From positions 816,001 through 880,000 of the forward strand of contig CM075190.1 of NCBI GenBank assembly GCA_037577475.1: DNA of 64,000 nt, given 5' to 3'. Source of the DNA: Chaunax sp. Z400 (lineage: Eukaryota; Chordata; Actinopteri; Lophiiformes; Chaunacidae). Below, in pieces: positions 25,656 to 39,400 of the stretch (its first letter is position 1; every line of letters begins with the position of its first letter). The notes under the pieces are model-generated. The model was not told where the DNA came from, did no database searches, and was given only the letters and a program-made list of their open reading frames with translations. The position numbers and the translations under genes are program-made.

Positions 25656-26912
25656 CGAGTCTCTACGACCTTCCGTTTCCGAGATACACACATTCACTAT
25701 AGGCGAACCAAACCCCATTCACTTCAATGGGAAAATAAACTTGAGTATAACTCGGTAACGGAAGGTCGTAGAGACTCGGGACCATGATCCGTCCGACATA
25801 ATTCGTGGTCTCTGAACACGCCAGACTTCTCCACGAGTCTCTACGACCTTCCGTTCCCGAGATACAGACATTCAAAATACGCCCCTACTGGACATGTCAT
25901 ATCTCGGGAAAGGAAGGTCGCACAGACTCGGGACAAAGACTGGTGTTCTCAGAGACCACATAAACCCCTAGACGGACGTTGGTCCCGAGTCTCTACGACC
26001 TTCCGTTTCCGAGATACACACATTCACTATAGGCGAACCAAACCCCATTCACTTCAATGGGAAAATAAACTTGAGTATAACTCGGGAACGGAAGGTCGTA
26101 GAGACTCGGGACCATGATCCGTTGGACATAATTCGTGGTCTCTGAACACGCCAGACTTCTCCCCGAGTCTCTACGACCTTCCGTTCCCGAGATACAAAAA
26201 TTCCAAAAATCGCCAAAAATACATGTCATATCTCGGGAACCGTAAATCGTAGAGACTCGGTTTACCTGCTGACGTTCTTGGAGACCCCATAAAACCGTTG
26301 AAAGAGCTTATCCCCGAGTCTCTACGACCTTCCGTTCAAAAGTTACCAACCCGGGTAGGGCCCCCATTGAGTTTTTATCCCCTTAACCCTAACCCTAACC
26401 CTAACCCTAACCCCTAACCCACACTTGTCCGCGAGTCTCTACGACCTTCCGTTCCCGAGATACAAAAATTCCAAAAATCACCAAAAATACATGTCATATC
26501 TCGGGAACCGTAAGTCGTAGAGACTCGGTTTACCCGCTGGCATTCTTGGAGACCCCATAAAACCATTGAAAGAGCTTATCCCCGAGTCTCTACGACCTTC
26601 CGTTCCCGAGATACAGACATTCAAAATACGCCCCTACTGGACATGTCATATCTCGGGAAAGGAAGGTCGCACAGACTCGGGACAAAGACTGGTGTTCTCA
26701 GAGACCACATAAACCCCTAGACGGACGTTGGTCCCGAGTCTCTACGACCTTCCGTTTCCGAGATACACACATTCACTATAGGCGAACCAAACCCCATTCA
26801 CTTCAATGGGAAAATAAACTTGAGTATAACTCGGGAACGGAAGGTCGTAGAGACTCGGGACCATGATCCGTTGGACATAATTCGTGGTCTCTGAACACGC
26901 CAGACTTCTCCC

Positions 26913-27063
26913 CGAGTCTCTACGACCTTCCGTTCCCGAGATACAAAAATTCCAAAAATCACCAAAAATACATGTCATATCTCGGGAACCGTAAATCGTA
27001 GAGACTCGGTTTACCTGCTGACGTTCTTGGAGACCCCATAAAACCGTTGAAAGAGCTTATCCC
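26913..27063 (+). repeat. Module C, subtype Cb, reference copy (precedes D)
   Basis: Same plan and length as Ca, but the inverted arm usually reads gtaaatcgtagag and the tail reads acctgctgacgttcttgg, usually with aaaccgttgaaag. This tail is found on the C modules that lead into a telomeric D module; one exception was seen, at 1522-1673. A minority combine acctgctgacg with accattg (for example before D at 12788 and 36796), which looks like a recombinant between Ca and Cb. Confidence 0.92.
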
Positions 27064-27180
27064 CGAGTCTCTACGACCTTCCGTTCAAAAGTTACCAACC
27101 CGGGTAGGGCCCCCATTGAGTTTTTATCCCCTTAACCCTAACCCTAACCCTAACCCTAACCCCTAACCCACACTTGTCCG
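27064..27180 (+). repeat. Module D, reference copy: joint box plus interstitial telomeric tract (117 bp)
   Basis: D begins with the joint box up to ccttccgtt, then changes to caaaagttaccaa, CCCGGG (27099-27104), GGGCCC (27107-27112), an attgagtttttatcccc spacer, the telomeric tract, and cccacacttgtccg. It lacks the inverted arm found in A, B and C. It always follows C and is followed by A (37 times) or C (21 times). Forms gccccgattg, gcccccattg and gccctcattg mark lineages. CCCGGG recurs once per D copy, so a cutter there would give a ladder of D-to-D distances. Confidence 0.95.
27132..27169 (-). repeat. Interstitial telomeric repeat (TTAGGG)n, reference tract
   Basis: Five consecutive TAACCC hexamers (27133-27162), one extra C, then a sixth hexamer (27164-27169), preceded by tt. 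The G-rich TTAGGG strand is the minus strand in all 58 D modules. Single-base variants mark families: ttagccc (12856, 48735), ctaaacc (D modules at 13867, 16507, 28590, 32693, 36047), taactct (D at 2602, 9372, 19745) and taatcct (D at 1674). TTAGGG is the known telomere motif of vertebrates and many other eukaryotes. The tract is too short and too regular in copy number to be a live chromosome end. Confidence 0.95.
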
Positions 27181-30100
27181 CGAGTCTCTACGACCTTCCG
27201 TTCCCGAGATACAGACATTCAAAATACGCCCCTACTGGACATGTCATATCTCGGGAAAGGAAGGTCGCACAGACTCGGGACAAAGACTGGTGTTCTCAGA
27301 GACCACATAAACCTCTAGACGGACGTTGGTCCCGAGTCTCTACGACCTTCCGTTTCCGAGATACACACATTCACTATAGGCGAACCAAACCCCATTCACT
27401 TCAATGGGAAAATAAATTTGAGTATAACTCGGGAACGGAAGGTCGTAGAGACTCGGGACCATGATCCGTCCGACATAATTCGTGGTCTCTGAACACGCCA
27501 GACTTCTCCACGAGTCTCTACGACCTTCCGTTCCCGAGATACAGACATTCAAAATACGCCCCTACTGGACATGTCATATCTCGGGAAAGGAAGGTCGCAC
27601 AGACTCGGGACAAAGACTGGTGTTCTCAGAGACCACATAAACCCCTAGACGGACGTTGGTCCCGAGTCTCTACGACCTTCCGTTTCCGAGATACACACAT
27701 TCACTATAGGCGAACCAAACCCCATTCACTTCAATGGGAAAATAAACTTGAGTATAACTCGGGAACGGAAGGTCGTAGAGACTCGGGACCATGATCCATT
27801 GGACATAATTCGTGGTCTCTGAACACGCCAGACTTCTCCCCGAGTCTCTACGACCTTCCGTTCCCGAGATACAAAAATTCCAAAAATCACCAAAAATACA
27901 TGTCATATCTCGGGAACCGTAAATCGTAGAGACTCGGTTTACCTGCTGACGTTCTTGGAGACCCCATAAAACCGTTGAAAGAGCTTATCCCCGAGTCTCT
28001 ACGACCTTCCGTTCAAAAGTTACCAACCCGGGTAGGGCCCCCATTGAGTTTTTATCCCCTTAACCCTAACCCTAACCCTAACCCTAACCCCTAACCCACA
28101 CTTGTCCGCGAGTCTCTACGACCTTCCGTTCCCGAGATACAGACATTCAAAATACGCCCCTACTGGACATGTCATATCTCGGGAAAGGAAGGTCGCACAG
28201 ACTCGGGACAAAGACTGGTGTTCTCAGAGACCACATAAACCCCTAGACGGACGTTGGTCCCGAGTCTCTACGACCTTCCGTTTCCGAGATTCACACATTC
28301 ACTATAGGCGAACCAAACCCCATTCACTTCAATGGGAAAATAAACTTGAGTATAACTCGGGAACGGAAGGTCGTAGAGACTCGGGACCATGATCCGTCCG
28401 ACATAATTCGTGGTCTCTGAACACGCCAGACTTCTCCACGAGTCTCTACGACCTTCTGTTCCCGAGATACAAAAATTCCAAAAATCACCAAAAATACATG
28501 TCATATCTCGGGAACCGTAAGTCGTAGAGACTCGGTTTACCTGCTGACGTTCTTGGAGACCCCATAAAACCGTTGAAAGAGCTTATCCCCGAGTCTCTAC
28601 GACCTTCCGTTCAAAAGTTACCAACCCGGGTAGGGCCCCGATTGAGTTTTTATCCCCTTAACCCTAACCCTAACCCTAAACCTAACCCCTAACCCACACT
28701 TGTCCGCGAGTCTCTACGACCTTCCGTTCCCGAGATACAAAAATTCCAAAAATCACCAAAAATACATGTCATATCTCGGGAACCGTAAGTCGTAGAGACT
28801 CGGTTTACCCGCTGGCATTCTTGGAGACCCCATAAAACCATTGAAAGAGCTTATCCCCGAGTCTCTACGACCTTCCGTTCCCGAGATACAGACATTCAAA
28901 ATACGCCCCTACTGGACATGTCATATCTCGGGAAAGGAAGGTCGCACAGACTCGGGACAAAGACTGGTGTTCTCAGAGACCACATAAACCTCTAGACGGA
29001 CGTTGGTCCCGAGTCTCTACGACCTTCCGTTTCCGAGATACACACATTCACTATAGGCGAACCAAACCCCATTCACTTCAATGGGAAAATAAACTTGAGT
29101 ATAACTCGGTAACGGAAGGTCGTAGAGACTCGGGACCATGATCCGTCCGACATAATTCGTGGTCTCTGAACACGCCAGACTTCTCCACGAGTCTCTACGA
29201 CCTTCCGTTCCCGAGATACAGACATTCAAAATACGCCCCTACTGGACATGTCATATCTCGGGAAAGGAAGGTCGCACAGACTCGGGACAAAGACTGGTGT
29301 TCTCAGAGACCACATAAACCCCTAGACGGACGTTGGTCCCGAGTCTCTACGACCTTCCGTTTCCGAGATACACACATTCACTATAGGCGAACCAAACCCC
29401 ATTCACTTCAATGGGAAAATAAACTTGAGTATAACTCGGGAACGGAAGGTCGTAGAGACTCGGGACCATGATCCGTTGGACATAATTCGTGGTCTCTGAA
29501 CACGCCAGACTTCTCCCCGAGTCTCTACGACCTTCCGTTCCCGAGATACAAAAATTCCAAAAATCGCCAAAAATACATGTCATATCTCGGGAACCGTAAA
29601 TCGTAGAGACTCGGTTTACCTGCTGACGTTCTTGGAGACCCCATAAAACCGTTGAAAGAGCTTATCCCCGAGTCTCTACGACCTTCCGTTCAAAAGTTAC
29701 CAACCCGGGTAGGGCCCCCATTGAGTTTTTATCCCCTTAACCCTAACCCTAACCCTAACCCTAACCCCTAACCCACACTTGTCCGCGAGTCTCTACGACC
29801 TTCCGTTCCCGAGATACAAAAATTCCAAAAATCACCAAAAATACATGTCATATCTCGGGAACCGTAAGTCGTAGAGACTCGGTTTACCCGCTGGCATTCT
29901 TGGAGACCCCATAAAACCATTGAAAGAGCTTATCCCCGAGTCTCTACGACCTTCCGTTCCCGAGATACAGACATTCAAAATACGCCCCTACTGGACATGT
30001 CATATCTCGGGAAAGGAAGGTCGCACAGACTCGGGACAAAGACTGGTGTTCTCAGAGACCACATAAACCCCTAGACGGACGTTGGTCCCGAGTCTCTACG

Positions 30101-33100
30101 ACCTTCCGTTTCCGAGATACACACATTCACTATAGGCGAACCAAACCCCATTCACTTCAATGGGAAAATAAACTTGAGTATAACTCGGGAACGGAAGGTC
30201 GTAGAGACTCGGGACCATGATCCGTTGGACATAATTCGTGGTCTCTGAACACGCCAGACTTCTCCCCGAGTCTCTACGACCTTCCGTTCCCGAGATACAA
30301 AAATTCCAAAAATCGCCAAAAATACATGTCATATCTCGGGAACCGTAAATCGTAGAGACTCGGTTTACCTGCTGACGTTCTTGGAGACCCCATAAAACCG
30401 TTGAAAGAGCTTATCCCCGAGTCTCTACGACCTTCCGTTCAAAAGTTACCAACCCGGGTAGGGCCCCCATTGAGTTTTTATCCCCTTAACCCTAACCCTA
30501 ACCCTAACCCTAACCCCTAACCCACACTTGTCCGCGAGTCTCTACGACCTTCCGTTCCCGAGATACAAAAATTCCAAAAATCACCAAAAATACATGTCAT
30601 ATCTCGGGAACCGTAAGTCGTAGAGACTCGGTTTACCCGCTGGCATTCTTGGAGACCCCATAAAACCATTGAAAGAGCTTATCCCCGAGTCTCTACGACC
30701 TTCCGTTCCCGAGATACAGACATTCAAAATACGCCCCTACTGGACATGTCATATCTCGGGAAAGGAAGGTCGCACAGACTCGGGACAAAGACTGGTGTTC
30801 TCAGAGACCACATAAACCCCTAGACGGACGTTGGTCCCGAGTCTCTACGACCTTCCGTTTCCGAGATACACACATTCACTATAGGCGAACCAAACCCCAT
30901 TCACTTCAATGGGAAAATAAACTTGAGTATAACTCGGGAACGGAAGGTCGTAGAGACTCGGGACCATGATCCGTTGGACATAATTCGTGGTCTCTGAACA
31001 CGCCAGACTTCTCCCCGAGTCTCTACGACCTTCCGTTCCCGAGATACAAAAATTCCAAAAATCACCAAAAATACATGTCATATCTCGGGAACCGTAAATC
31101 GTAGAGACTCGGTTTACCTGCTGACGTTCTTGGAGACCCCATAAAACCGTTGAAAGAGCTTATCCCCGAGTCTCTACGACCTTCCGTTCAAAAGTTACCA
31201 ACCCGGGTAGGGCCCCCATTGAGTTTTTATCCCCTTAACCCTAACCCTAACCCTAACCCTAACCCCTAACCCACACTTGTCCGCGAGTCTCTACGACCTT
31301 CCGTTCCCGAGATACAGACATTCAAAATACGCCCCTACTGGACATGTCATATCTCGGGAAAGGAAGGTCGCACAGACTCGGGACAAAGACTGGTGTTCTC
31401 AGAGACCACATAAACCTCTAGACGGACGTTGGTCCCGAGTCTCTACGACCTTCCGTTTCCGAGATACACACATTCACTATAGGCGAACCAAACCCCATTC
31501 ACTTCAATGGGAAAATAAATTTGAGTATAACTCGGGAACGGAAGGTCGTAGAGACTCGGGACCATGATCCGTCCGACATAATTCGTGGTCTCTGAACACG
31601 CCAGACTTCTCCACGAGTCTCTACGACCTTCCGTTCCCGAGATACAGACATTCAAAATACGCCCCTACTGGACATGTCATATCTCGGGAAAGGAAGGTCG
31701 CACAGACTCGGGACAAAGACTGGTGTTCTCAGAGACCACATAAACCCCTAGACGGACGTTGGTCCCGAGTCTCTACGACCTTCCGTTTCCGAGATACACA
31801 CATTCACTATAGGCGAACCAAACCCCATTCACTTCAATGGGAAAATAAACTTGAGTATAACTCGGGAACGGAAGGTCGTAGAGACTCGGGACCATGATCC
31901 ATTGGACATAATTTGTGGTCTCTGAACACGCCAGACTTCTCCCCGAGTCTCTACGACCTTCCGTTCCCGAGATACAAAAATTCCAAAAATCACCAAAAAT
32001 ACATGTCATATCTCGGGAACCGTAAATCGTAGAGACTCGGTTTACCTGCTGACGTTCTTGGAGACCCCATAAAACCGTTGAAAGAGCTTATCCCCGAGTC
32101 TCTACGACCTTCCGTTCAAAAGTTACCAACCCGGGTAGGGCCCCCATTGAGTTTTTATCCCCTTAACCCTAACCCTAACCCTAACCCTAACCCCTAACCC
32201 ACACTTGTCCGCGAGTCTCTACGACCTTCCGTTCCCGAGATACAGACATTCAAAATACGCCCCTACTGGACATGTCATATCTCGGGAAAGGAAGGTCGCA
32301 CAGACTCGGGACAAAGACTGGTGTTCTCAGAGACCACATAAACCCCTAGACGGACGTTGGTCCCGAGTCTCTACGACCTTCCGTTTCCGAGATTCACACA
32401 TTCACTATAGGCGAACCAAACCCCATTCACTTCAATGGGAAAATAAACTTGAGTATAACTCGGGAACGGAAGGTCGTAGAGACTCGGGACCATGATCCGT
32501 CCGACATAATTCGTGGTCTCTGAACACGCCAGACTTCTCCACGAGTCTCTACGACCTTCTGTTCCCGAGATACAAAAATTCCAAAAATCACCAAAAATAC
32601 ATGTCATATCTCGGGAACCGTAAGTCGTAGAGACTCGGTTTACCTGCTGACGTTCTTGGAGACCCCATAAAACCGTTGAAAGAGCTTATCCCCGAGTCTC
32701 TACGACCTTCCGTTCAAAAGTTACCAACCCGGGTAGGGCCCCGATTGAGTTTTTATCCCCTTAACCCTAACCCTAACCCTAAACCTAACCCCTAACCCAC
32801 ACTTGTCCGCGAGTCTCTACGACCTTCCGTTCCCGAGATACAAAAATTCCAAAAATCACCAAAAATACATGTCATATCTCGGGAACCGTAAGTCGTAGAG
32901 ACTCGGTTTACCCGCTGGCATTCTTGGAGACCCCATAAAACCATTGAAAGAGCTTATCCCCGAGTCTCTACGACCTTCCGTTCCCGAGATACAGACATTC
33001 AAAATACGCCCCTACTGGACATGTCATATCTCGGGAAAGGAAGGTCGCACAGACTCGGGACAAAGACTGGTGTTCTCAGAGACCACATAAACCTCTAGAC

Positions 33101-36100
33101 GGACGTTGGTCCCGAGTCTCTACGACCTTCCGTTTCCGAGATACACACATTCACTATAGGCGAACCAAACCCCATTCACTTCAATGGGAAAATAAACTTG
33201 AGTATAACTCGGTAACGGAAGGTCGTAGAGACTCGGGACCATGATCCGTCCGACATAATTCGTGGTCTCTGAACACGCCAGACTTCTCCACGAGTCTCTA
33301 CGACCTTCCGTTCCCGAGATACAGACATTCAAAATACGCCCCTACTGGACATGTCATATCTCGGGAAAGGAAGGTCGCACAGACTCGGGACAAAGACTGG
33401 TGTTCTCAGAGACCACATAAACCCCTAGACGGACGTTGGTCCCGAGTCTCTACGACCTTCCGTTTCCGAGATACACACATTCACTATAGGCGAACCAAAC
33501 CCCATTCACTTCAATGGGAAAATAAACTTGAGTATAACTCGGGAACGGAAGGTCGTAGAGACTCGGGACCATGATCCGTTGGACATAATTCGTGGTCTCT
33601 GAACACGCCAGACTTCTCCCCGAGTCTCTACGACCTTCCGTTCCCGAGATACAAAAATTCCAAAAATCGCCAAAAATACATGTCATATCTCGGGAACCGT
33701 AAATCGTAGAGACTCGGTTTACCTGCTGACGTTCTTGGAGACCCCATAAAACCGTTGAAAGAGCTTATCCCCGAGTCTCTACGACCTTCCGTTCAAAAGT
33801 TACCAACCCGGGTAGGGCCCCCATTGAGTTTTTATCCCCTTAACCCTAACCCTAACCCTAACCCTAACCCCTAACCCACACTTGTCCGCGAGTCTCTACG
33901 ACCTTCCGTTCCCGAGATACAAAAATTCCAAAAATCACCAAAAATACATGTCATATCTCGGGAACCGTAAGTCGTAGAGACTCGGTTTACCCGCTGGCAT
34001 TCTTGGAGACCCCATAAAACCATTGAAAGAGCTTATCCCCGAGTCTCTACGACCTTCCGTTCCCGAGATACAGACATTCAAAATACGCCCCTACTGGACA
34101 TGTCATATCTAGGGAAAGGAAGGTCGCACAGACTCGGGACAAAGACTGGTGTTCTCAGAGACCACATAAACCCCTAGACGGACGTTGGTCCCGAGTCTCT
34201 ACGACCTTCCGTTTCCGAGATACACACATTCACTATAGGCGAACCAAACCCCATTCACTTCAATGGGAAAATAAACTTGAGTATAACTCGGGAACGGAAG
34301 GTCGTAGAGACTCGGGACCATGATCCGTTGGACATAATTCGTGGTCTCTGAACACGCCAGACTTCTCCCCGAGTCTCTACGACCTTCCGTTCCCGAGATA
34401 CAAAAATTCCAAAAATCACCAAAAATACATGTCATATCTCGGGAACCGTAAATCGTAGAGACTCGGTTTACCTGCTGACGTTCTTGGAGACCCCATAAAA
34501 CCGTTGAAAGAGCTTATCCCCGAGTCTCTACGACCTTCCGTTCAAAAGTTACCAACCCGGGTAGGGCCCCCATTGAGTTTTTATCCCCTTAACCCTAACC
34601 CTAACCCTAACCCTAACCCCTAACCCACACTTGTCCGCGAGTCTCTACGACCTTCCGTTCCCGAGATACAGACATTCAAAATACGCCCCTACTGGACATG
34701 TCATATCTCGGGAAAGGAAGGTCGCACAGACTCGGGACAAAGACTGGTGTTCTCAGAGACCACATAAACCTCTAGACGGACGTTGGTCCCGAGTCTCTAC
34801 GACCTTCCGTTTCCGAGATACACACATTCACTATAGGCGAACCAAACCCCATTCACTTCAATGGGAAAATAAATTTGAGTATAACTCGGGAACGGAAGGT
34901 CGTAGAGACTCGGGACCATGATCCGTCCGACATAATTCGTGGTCTCTGAACACGCCAGACTTCTCCACGAGTCTCTACGACCTTCCGTTCCCGAGATACA
35001 GACATTCAAAATACGCCCCTACTGGACATGTCATATCTCGGGAAAGGAAGGTCGCACAGACTCGGGACAAAGACTGGTGTTCTCAGAGACCACATAAACC
35101 CCTAGACGGACGTTGGTCCCGAGTCTCTACGACCTTCCGTTTCCGAGATACACACATTCACTATAGGCGAACCAAACCCCATTCACTTCAATGGGAAAAT
35201 AAACTTGAGTATAACTCGGGAACGGAAGGTCGTAGAGACTCGGGACCATGATCCGTTGGACATAATTCGTGGTCTCTGAACACGCCAGACTTCTCCCCGA
35301 GTCTCTACGACCTTCCGTTCCCGAGATACAAAAATTCCAAAAATCACCAAAAATACATGTCATATCTCGGGAACCGTAAATCGTAGAGACTCGGTTTACC
35401 TGCTGACGTTCTTGGAGACCCCATAAAACCGTTGAAAGAGCTTATCCCCGAGTCTCTACGACCTTCCATTCAAAAGTTACCAACCCGGGTAGGGCCCCCA
35501 TTGAGTTTTTATCCCCTTAACCCTAACCCTAACCCTAACCCTAACCCCTAACCCACACTTGTCCGCGAGTCTCTACGACCTTCCGTTCCCGAGATACAGA
35601 CATTCAAAATACGCCCCTACTGGACATGTCATATCTCGGGAAAGGAAGGTCGCACAGACTCGGGACAAAGACTGGTGTTCTCAGAGACCACATAAACCCC
35701 TAGACGGACGTTGGTCCCGAGTCTCTACGACCTTCCGTTTCCGAGATTCACACATTCACTATAGGCGAACCAAACCCCATTCACTTCAATGGGAAAATAA
35801 ACTTGAGTATAACTCGGGAACGGAAGGTCGTAGAGACTCGGGACCATGATCCGTCCGACATAATTCGTGGTCTCTGAACACGCCAGACTTCTCCACGAGT
35901 CTCTACGACCTTCTGTTCCCGAGATACAAAAATTCCAAAAATCACCAAAAATACATGTCATATCTCGGGAACCGTAAGTCGTAGAGACTCGGTTTACCTG
36001 CTGACGTTCTTGGAGACCCCATAAAACCGTTGAAAGAGCTTATCCCCGAGTCTCTACGACCTTCCGTTCAAAAGTTACCAACCCGGGTAGGGCCCCGATT

Positions 36101-36466
36101 GAGTTTTTATCCCCTTAACCCTAACCCTAACCCTAAACCTAACCCCTAACCCACACTTGTCCGCGAGTCTCTACGACCTTCCGTTCCCGAGATACAAAAA
36201 TTCCAAAAATCACCAAAAATACATGTCATATCTCGGGAACCGTAAGTCGTAGAGACTCGGTTTACCCGCTGGCATTCTTGGAGACCCCATAAAACCATTG
36301 AAAGAGCTTATCCCCGAGTCTCTACGACCTTCCGTTCCCGAGATACAGACATTCAAAATACGCCCCTACTGGACATGTCATATCTCGGGAAAGGAAGGTC
36401 GCACAGACTCGGGACAAAGACTGGTGTTCTCAGAGACCACATAAACCCCTAGACGGACGTTGGTCC

Positions 36467-39400
36467 CGAGTCTCTACGACCTTCCGTTTCCGAGATACAC
36501 ACATTCACTATAGGCGAACCAAACCCCATTCACTTCAATGGGAAAATAAACTTGAGTATAACTCGGGAACGGAAGGTCGTAGAGACTCGGGACCATGATC
36601 CGTCCGACATAATTCGTGGTCTCTGAACACGCCAGACTTCTCCACGAGTCTCTACGACCTTCCGTTCCCGAGATACAAAAATTCCAAAAATCACCAAAAA
36701 TACATGTCATATCTCGGGAACCGTAAATCGTAGAGACTCGGTTTACCTGCTGACGTTCTTGGAGACCCCATAAAACCATTGAAAGAGCTTATCCCCGAGT
36801 CTCTACGACCTTCCGTTCAAAAGTTACCAACCCGGGTAGGGCCCCCATTGAGTTTTTATCCCCTTAACCCTAACCCTAACCCTAACCCTAACCCCTAACC
36901 CACACTTGTCCGCGAGTCTCTACGACCTTCCGTTCCCGAGATACAGACATTCAAAATACGCCCCTACTGGACATGTCATATCTCGGGAAAGGAAGGTCGC
37001 ACAGACTCGGGACAAAGACTGGTGTTCTCAGAGACCACATAAACCCCTAGACGGACGTTGGTCCCGAGTCTCTACGACCTTCCGTTTCCGAGATACACAC
37101 ATTCACTATAGGCGAACCAAACCCCATTCACTTCAATGGGAAAATAAACTTGAGTATAACTCGGGAACGGAAGGTCGTAGAGACTCGGGACCATGATCCG
37201 TCGGACATAATTCGTGGTCTCTGAACACGCCAGACTTCTCCCCGAGTCTCTACGACCTTCCGTTCCCGAGATACAAAAATTCCAAAAATCACCAAAAATA
37301 CATGTCATATCTCGGGAACCGTAAGTCGTAGAGACTCGGTTTACCCGCTGGCATTCTTGGAGACCCCATAAAACCATTGAAAGAGCTTATCCCCGAGTCT
37401 CTACGACCTTCCGTTCCCGAGATACAGACATTCAAAATACGCCCCTACTGGACATGTCATATCTCGGGAAAGGAAGGTCGCACAGACTCGGGACAAAGAC
37501 TGGTGTTCTCAGAGACCACATAAACCCCTAGACGGACGTTGGTCCCGAGTCTCTACGACCTTCCGTTTCCGAGATTCACACATTCACTATAGGCGAACCA
37601 AACCCCATTCACTTCAATGGGAAAATAAACTTGAGTATAACTCGGGAACGGAAGGTCGTAGAGACTCGGGACCATGATCCGTCCGACATAATTCGTGGTC
37701 TCTGAACACGCCAGACTTCTCCACGAGTCTCTACGACCTTCTGTTCCCGAGATACAAAAATTCCAAAAATCACCAAAAATACATGTCATATCTCGGGAAC
37801 CGTAAGTCGTAGAGACTCGGTTTACCTGCTGACGTTCTTGGAGACCCCATAAAACCGTTGAAAGAGCTTATCCCCGAGTCTCTACGACCTTCCGTTCAAA
37901 AGTTACCAACCCGGGTAGGGCCCCGATTGAGTTTTTATCCCCTTAACCCTAACCCTAACCCTAACCCTAACCCCTAACCCACACTTGTCCGCGAGTCTCT
38001 ACGACCTTCCGTTCCCGAGATACAAAAATTCCAAAAATCACCAAAAATACATGTCATATCTCGGGAACCGTAAGTCGTAGAGACTCGGTTTACCCGCTGG
38101 CATTCTTGGAGACCCCATAAAACCATTGAAAGAGCTTATCCCCGAGTCTCTACGACCTTCCGTTCCCGAGATACAGACATTCAAAATACGCCCCTACTGG
38201 ACATGTCATATCTCGGGAAAGGAAGGTCGCACAGACTCGGGACAAAGACTGGTGTTCTCAGAGACCACATAAACCCCTAGACGGACGTTGGTCCCGAGTC
38301 TCTACGACCTTCCGTTTCCGAGATACACACATTCACTATAGGCGAACCAAACCCCATTCACTTCAATGGGAAAATAAACTTGAGTATAACTCGGGAACGG
38401 AAGGTCGTAGAGACTCGGGACCATGATCCGTCCGACATAATTCGTGGTCTCTGAACACGCCAGACTTCTCCACGAGTCTCTACGACCTTCCGTTCCCGAG
38501 ATACAAAAATTCCAAAAATCACCAAAAATACATGTCATATCTCGGGAACCGTAAATCGTAGAGACTCGGTTTACCTGCTGACGTTCTTTGAGACCCCATA
38601 AAACCATTGAAAGAGCTTATCCCCGAGTCTCTACGACCTTCCGTTCAAAAGTTACCAACCCGGGTAGGGCCCCCATTGAGTTTTTATCCCCTTAACCCTA
38701 ACCCTAACCCTAACCCTAACCCCTAACCCACACTTGTCCGCGAGTCTCTACGACCTTCCGTTCCCGAGATACAGACATTCAAAATACGCCCCTACTGGAC
38801 ATGTCATATCTCGGGAAAGGAAGGTCGCACAGACTCGGGACAAAGACTGGTGTTCTCAGAGACCACATAAACCCCTAGATGGACGTTGGTCCCGAGTCTC
38901 TACGACCTTCCGTTTCCGAGATACACACATTCACTATAGGCGAACCAAACCCCATTCACTTCAATGGGAAAATAAACTTGAGTATAACTCGGGAACGGAA
39001 GGTCGTAGAGACTCGGGACCATGATCCGTCCGACATAATTCGTGGTCTCTGAACACGCCAGACTTCTCCACGAGTCTCTACGACCTTCCGTTCCCGAGAT
39101 ACAGACATTCAAAATACGCCCCTACTGGACATGTCATATCTCGGGAAAGGAAGGTCGCACAGACTCGGGACAAAGACTGGTGTTCTCAGAGACCACATAA
39201 ACCCCTAGACAGACGTTGGGCCCGAGTCTCTACGACCTTCCGTTTCCGAGATACACACATTCACTATAGGCGAACCAAACCCCATTCACTTCAATGGGAA
39301 AATAAACTTGAGTATAACTCGGGAACGGAAGGTCGTAGAGACTCGGGACCATGATCCGTTGGACATAATTCGTGGTCTCTGAACACGCCAGACTTCTCCC

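Larger units (their letters stand above)
25656..36466. repeat. 3354 bp higher-order unit, three copies (25656, 29010, 33113)
   Basis: Unit order: B-A, B-C-D-C-A, B-C-D-A, B-A, B-C-D-A, B-C-D-C-A. Copy 1 is 25656-29009, copy 2 is 29010-33112 (4103 bp, with one additional B-C-D-C-A at 29340 or 30089), and copy 3 is 33113-36466. Shared changes: tcggtaacgg (25753, 29107, 33211), aaatttgag (about 27415, 31519, 34873), gatccattgg in copies 1 and 2, aaatcgcc (about 26210, 29564, 30313, 33667), gattcacac and ctaaacc once per copy. The D at 35449 has a private box change, ccttccattc, and 34109 has tatctaggg. Confidence 0.92.
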
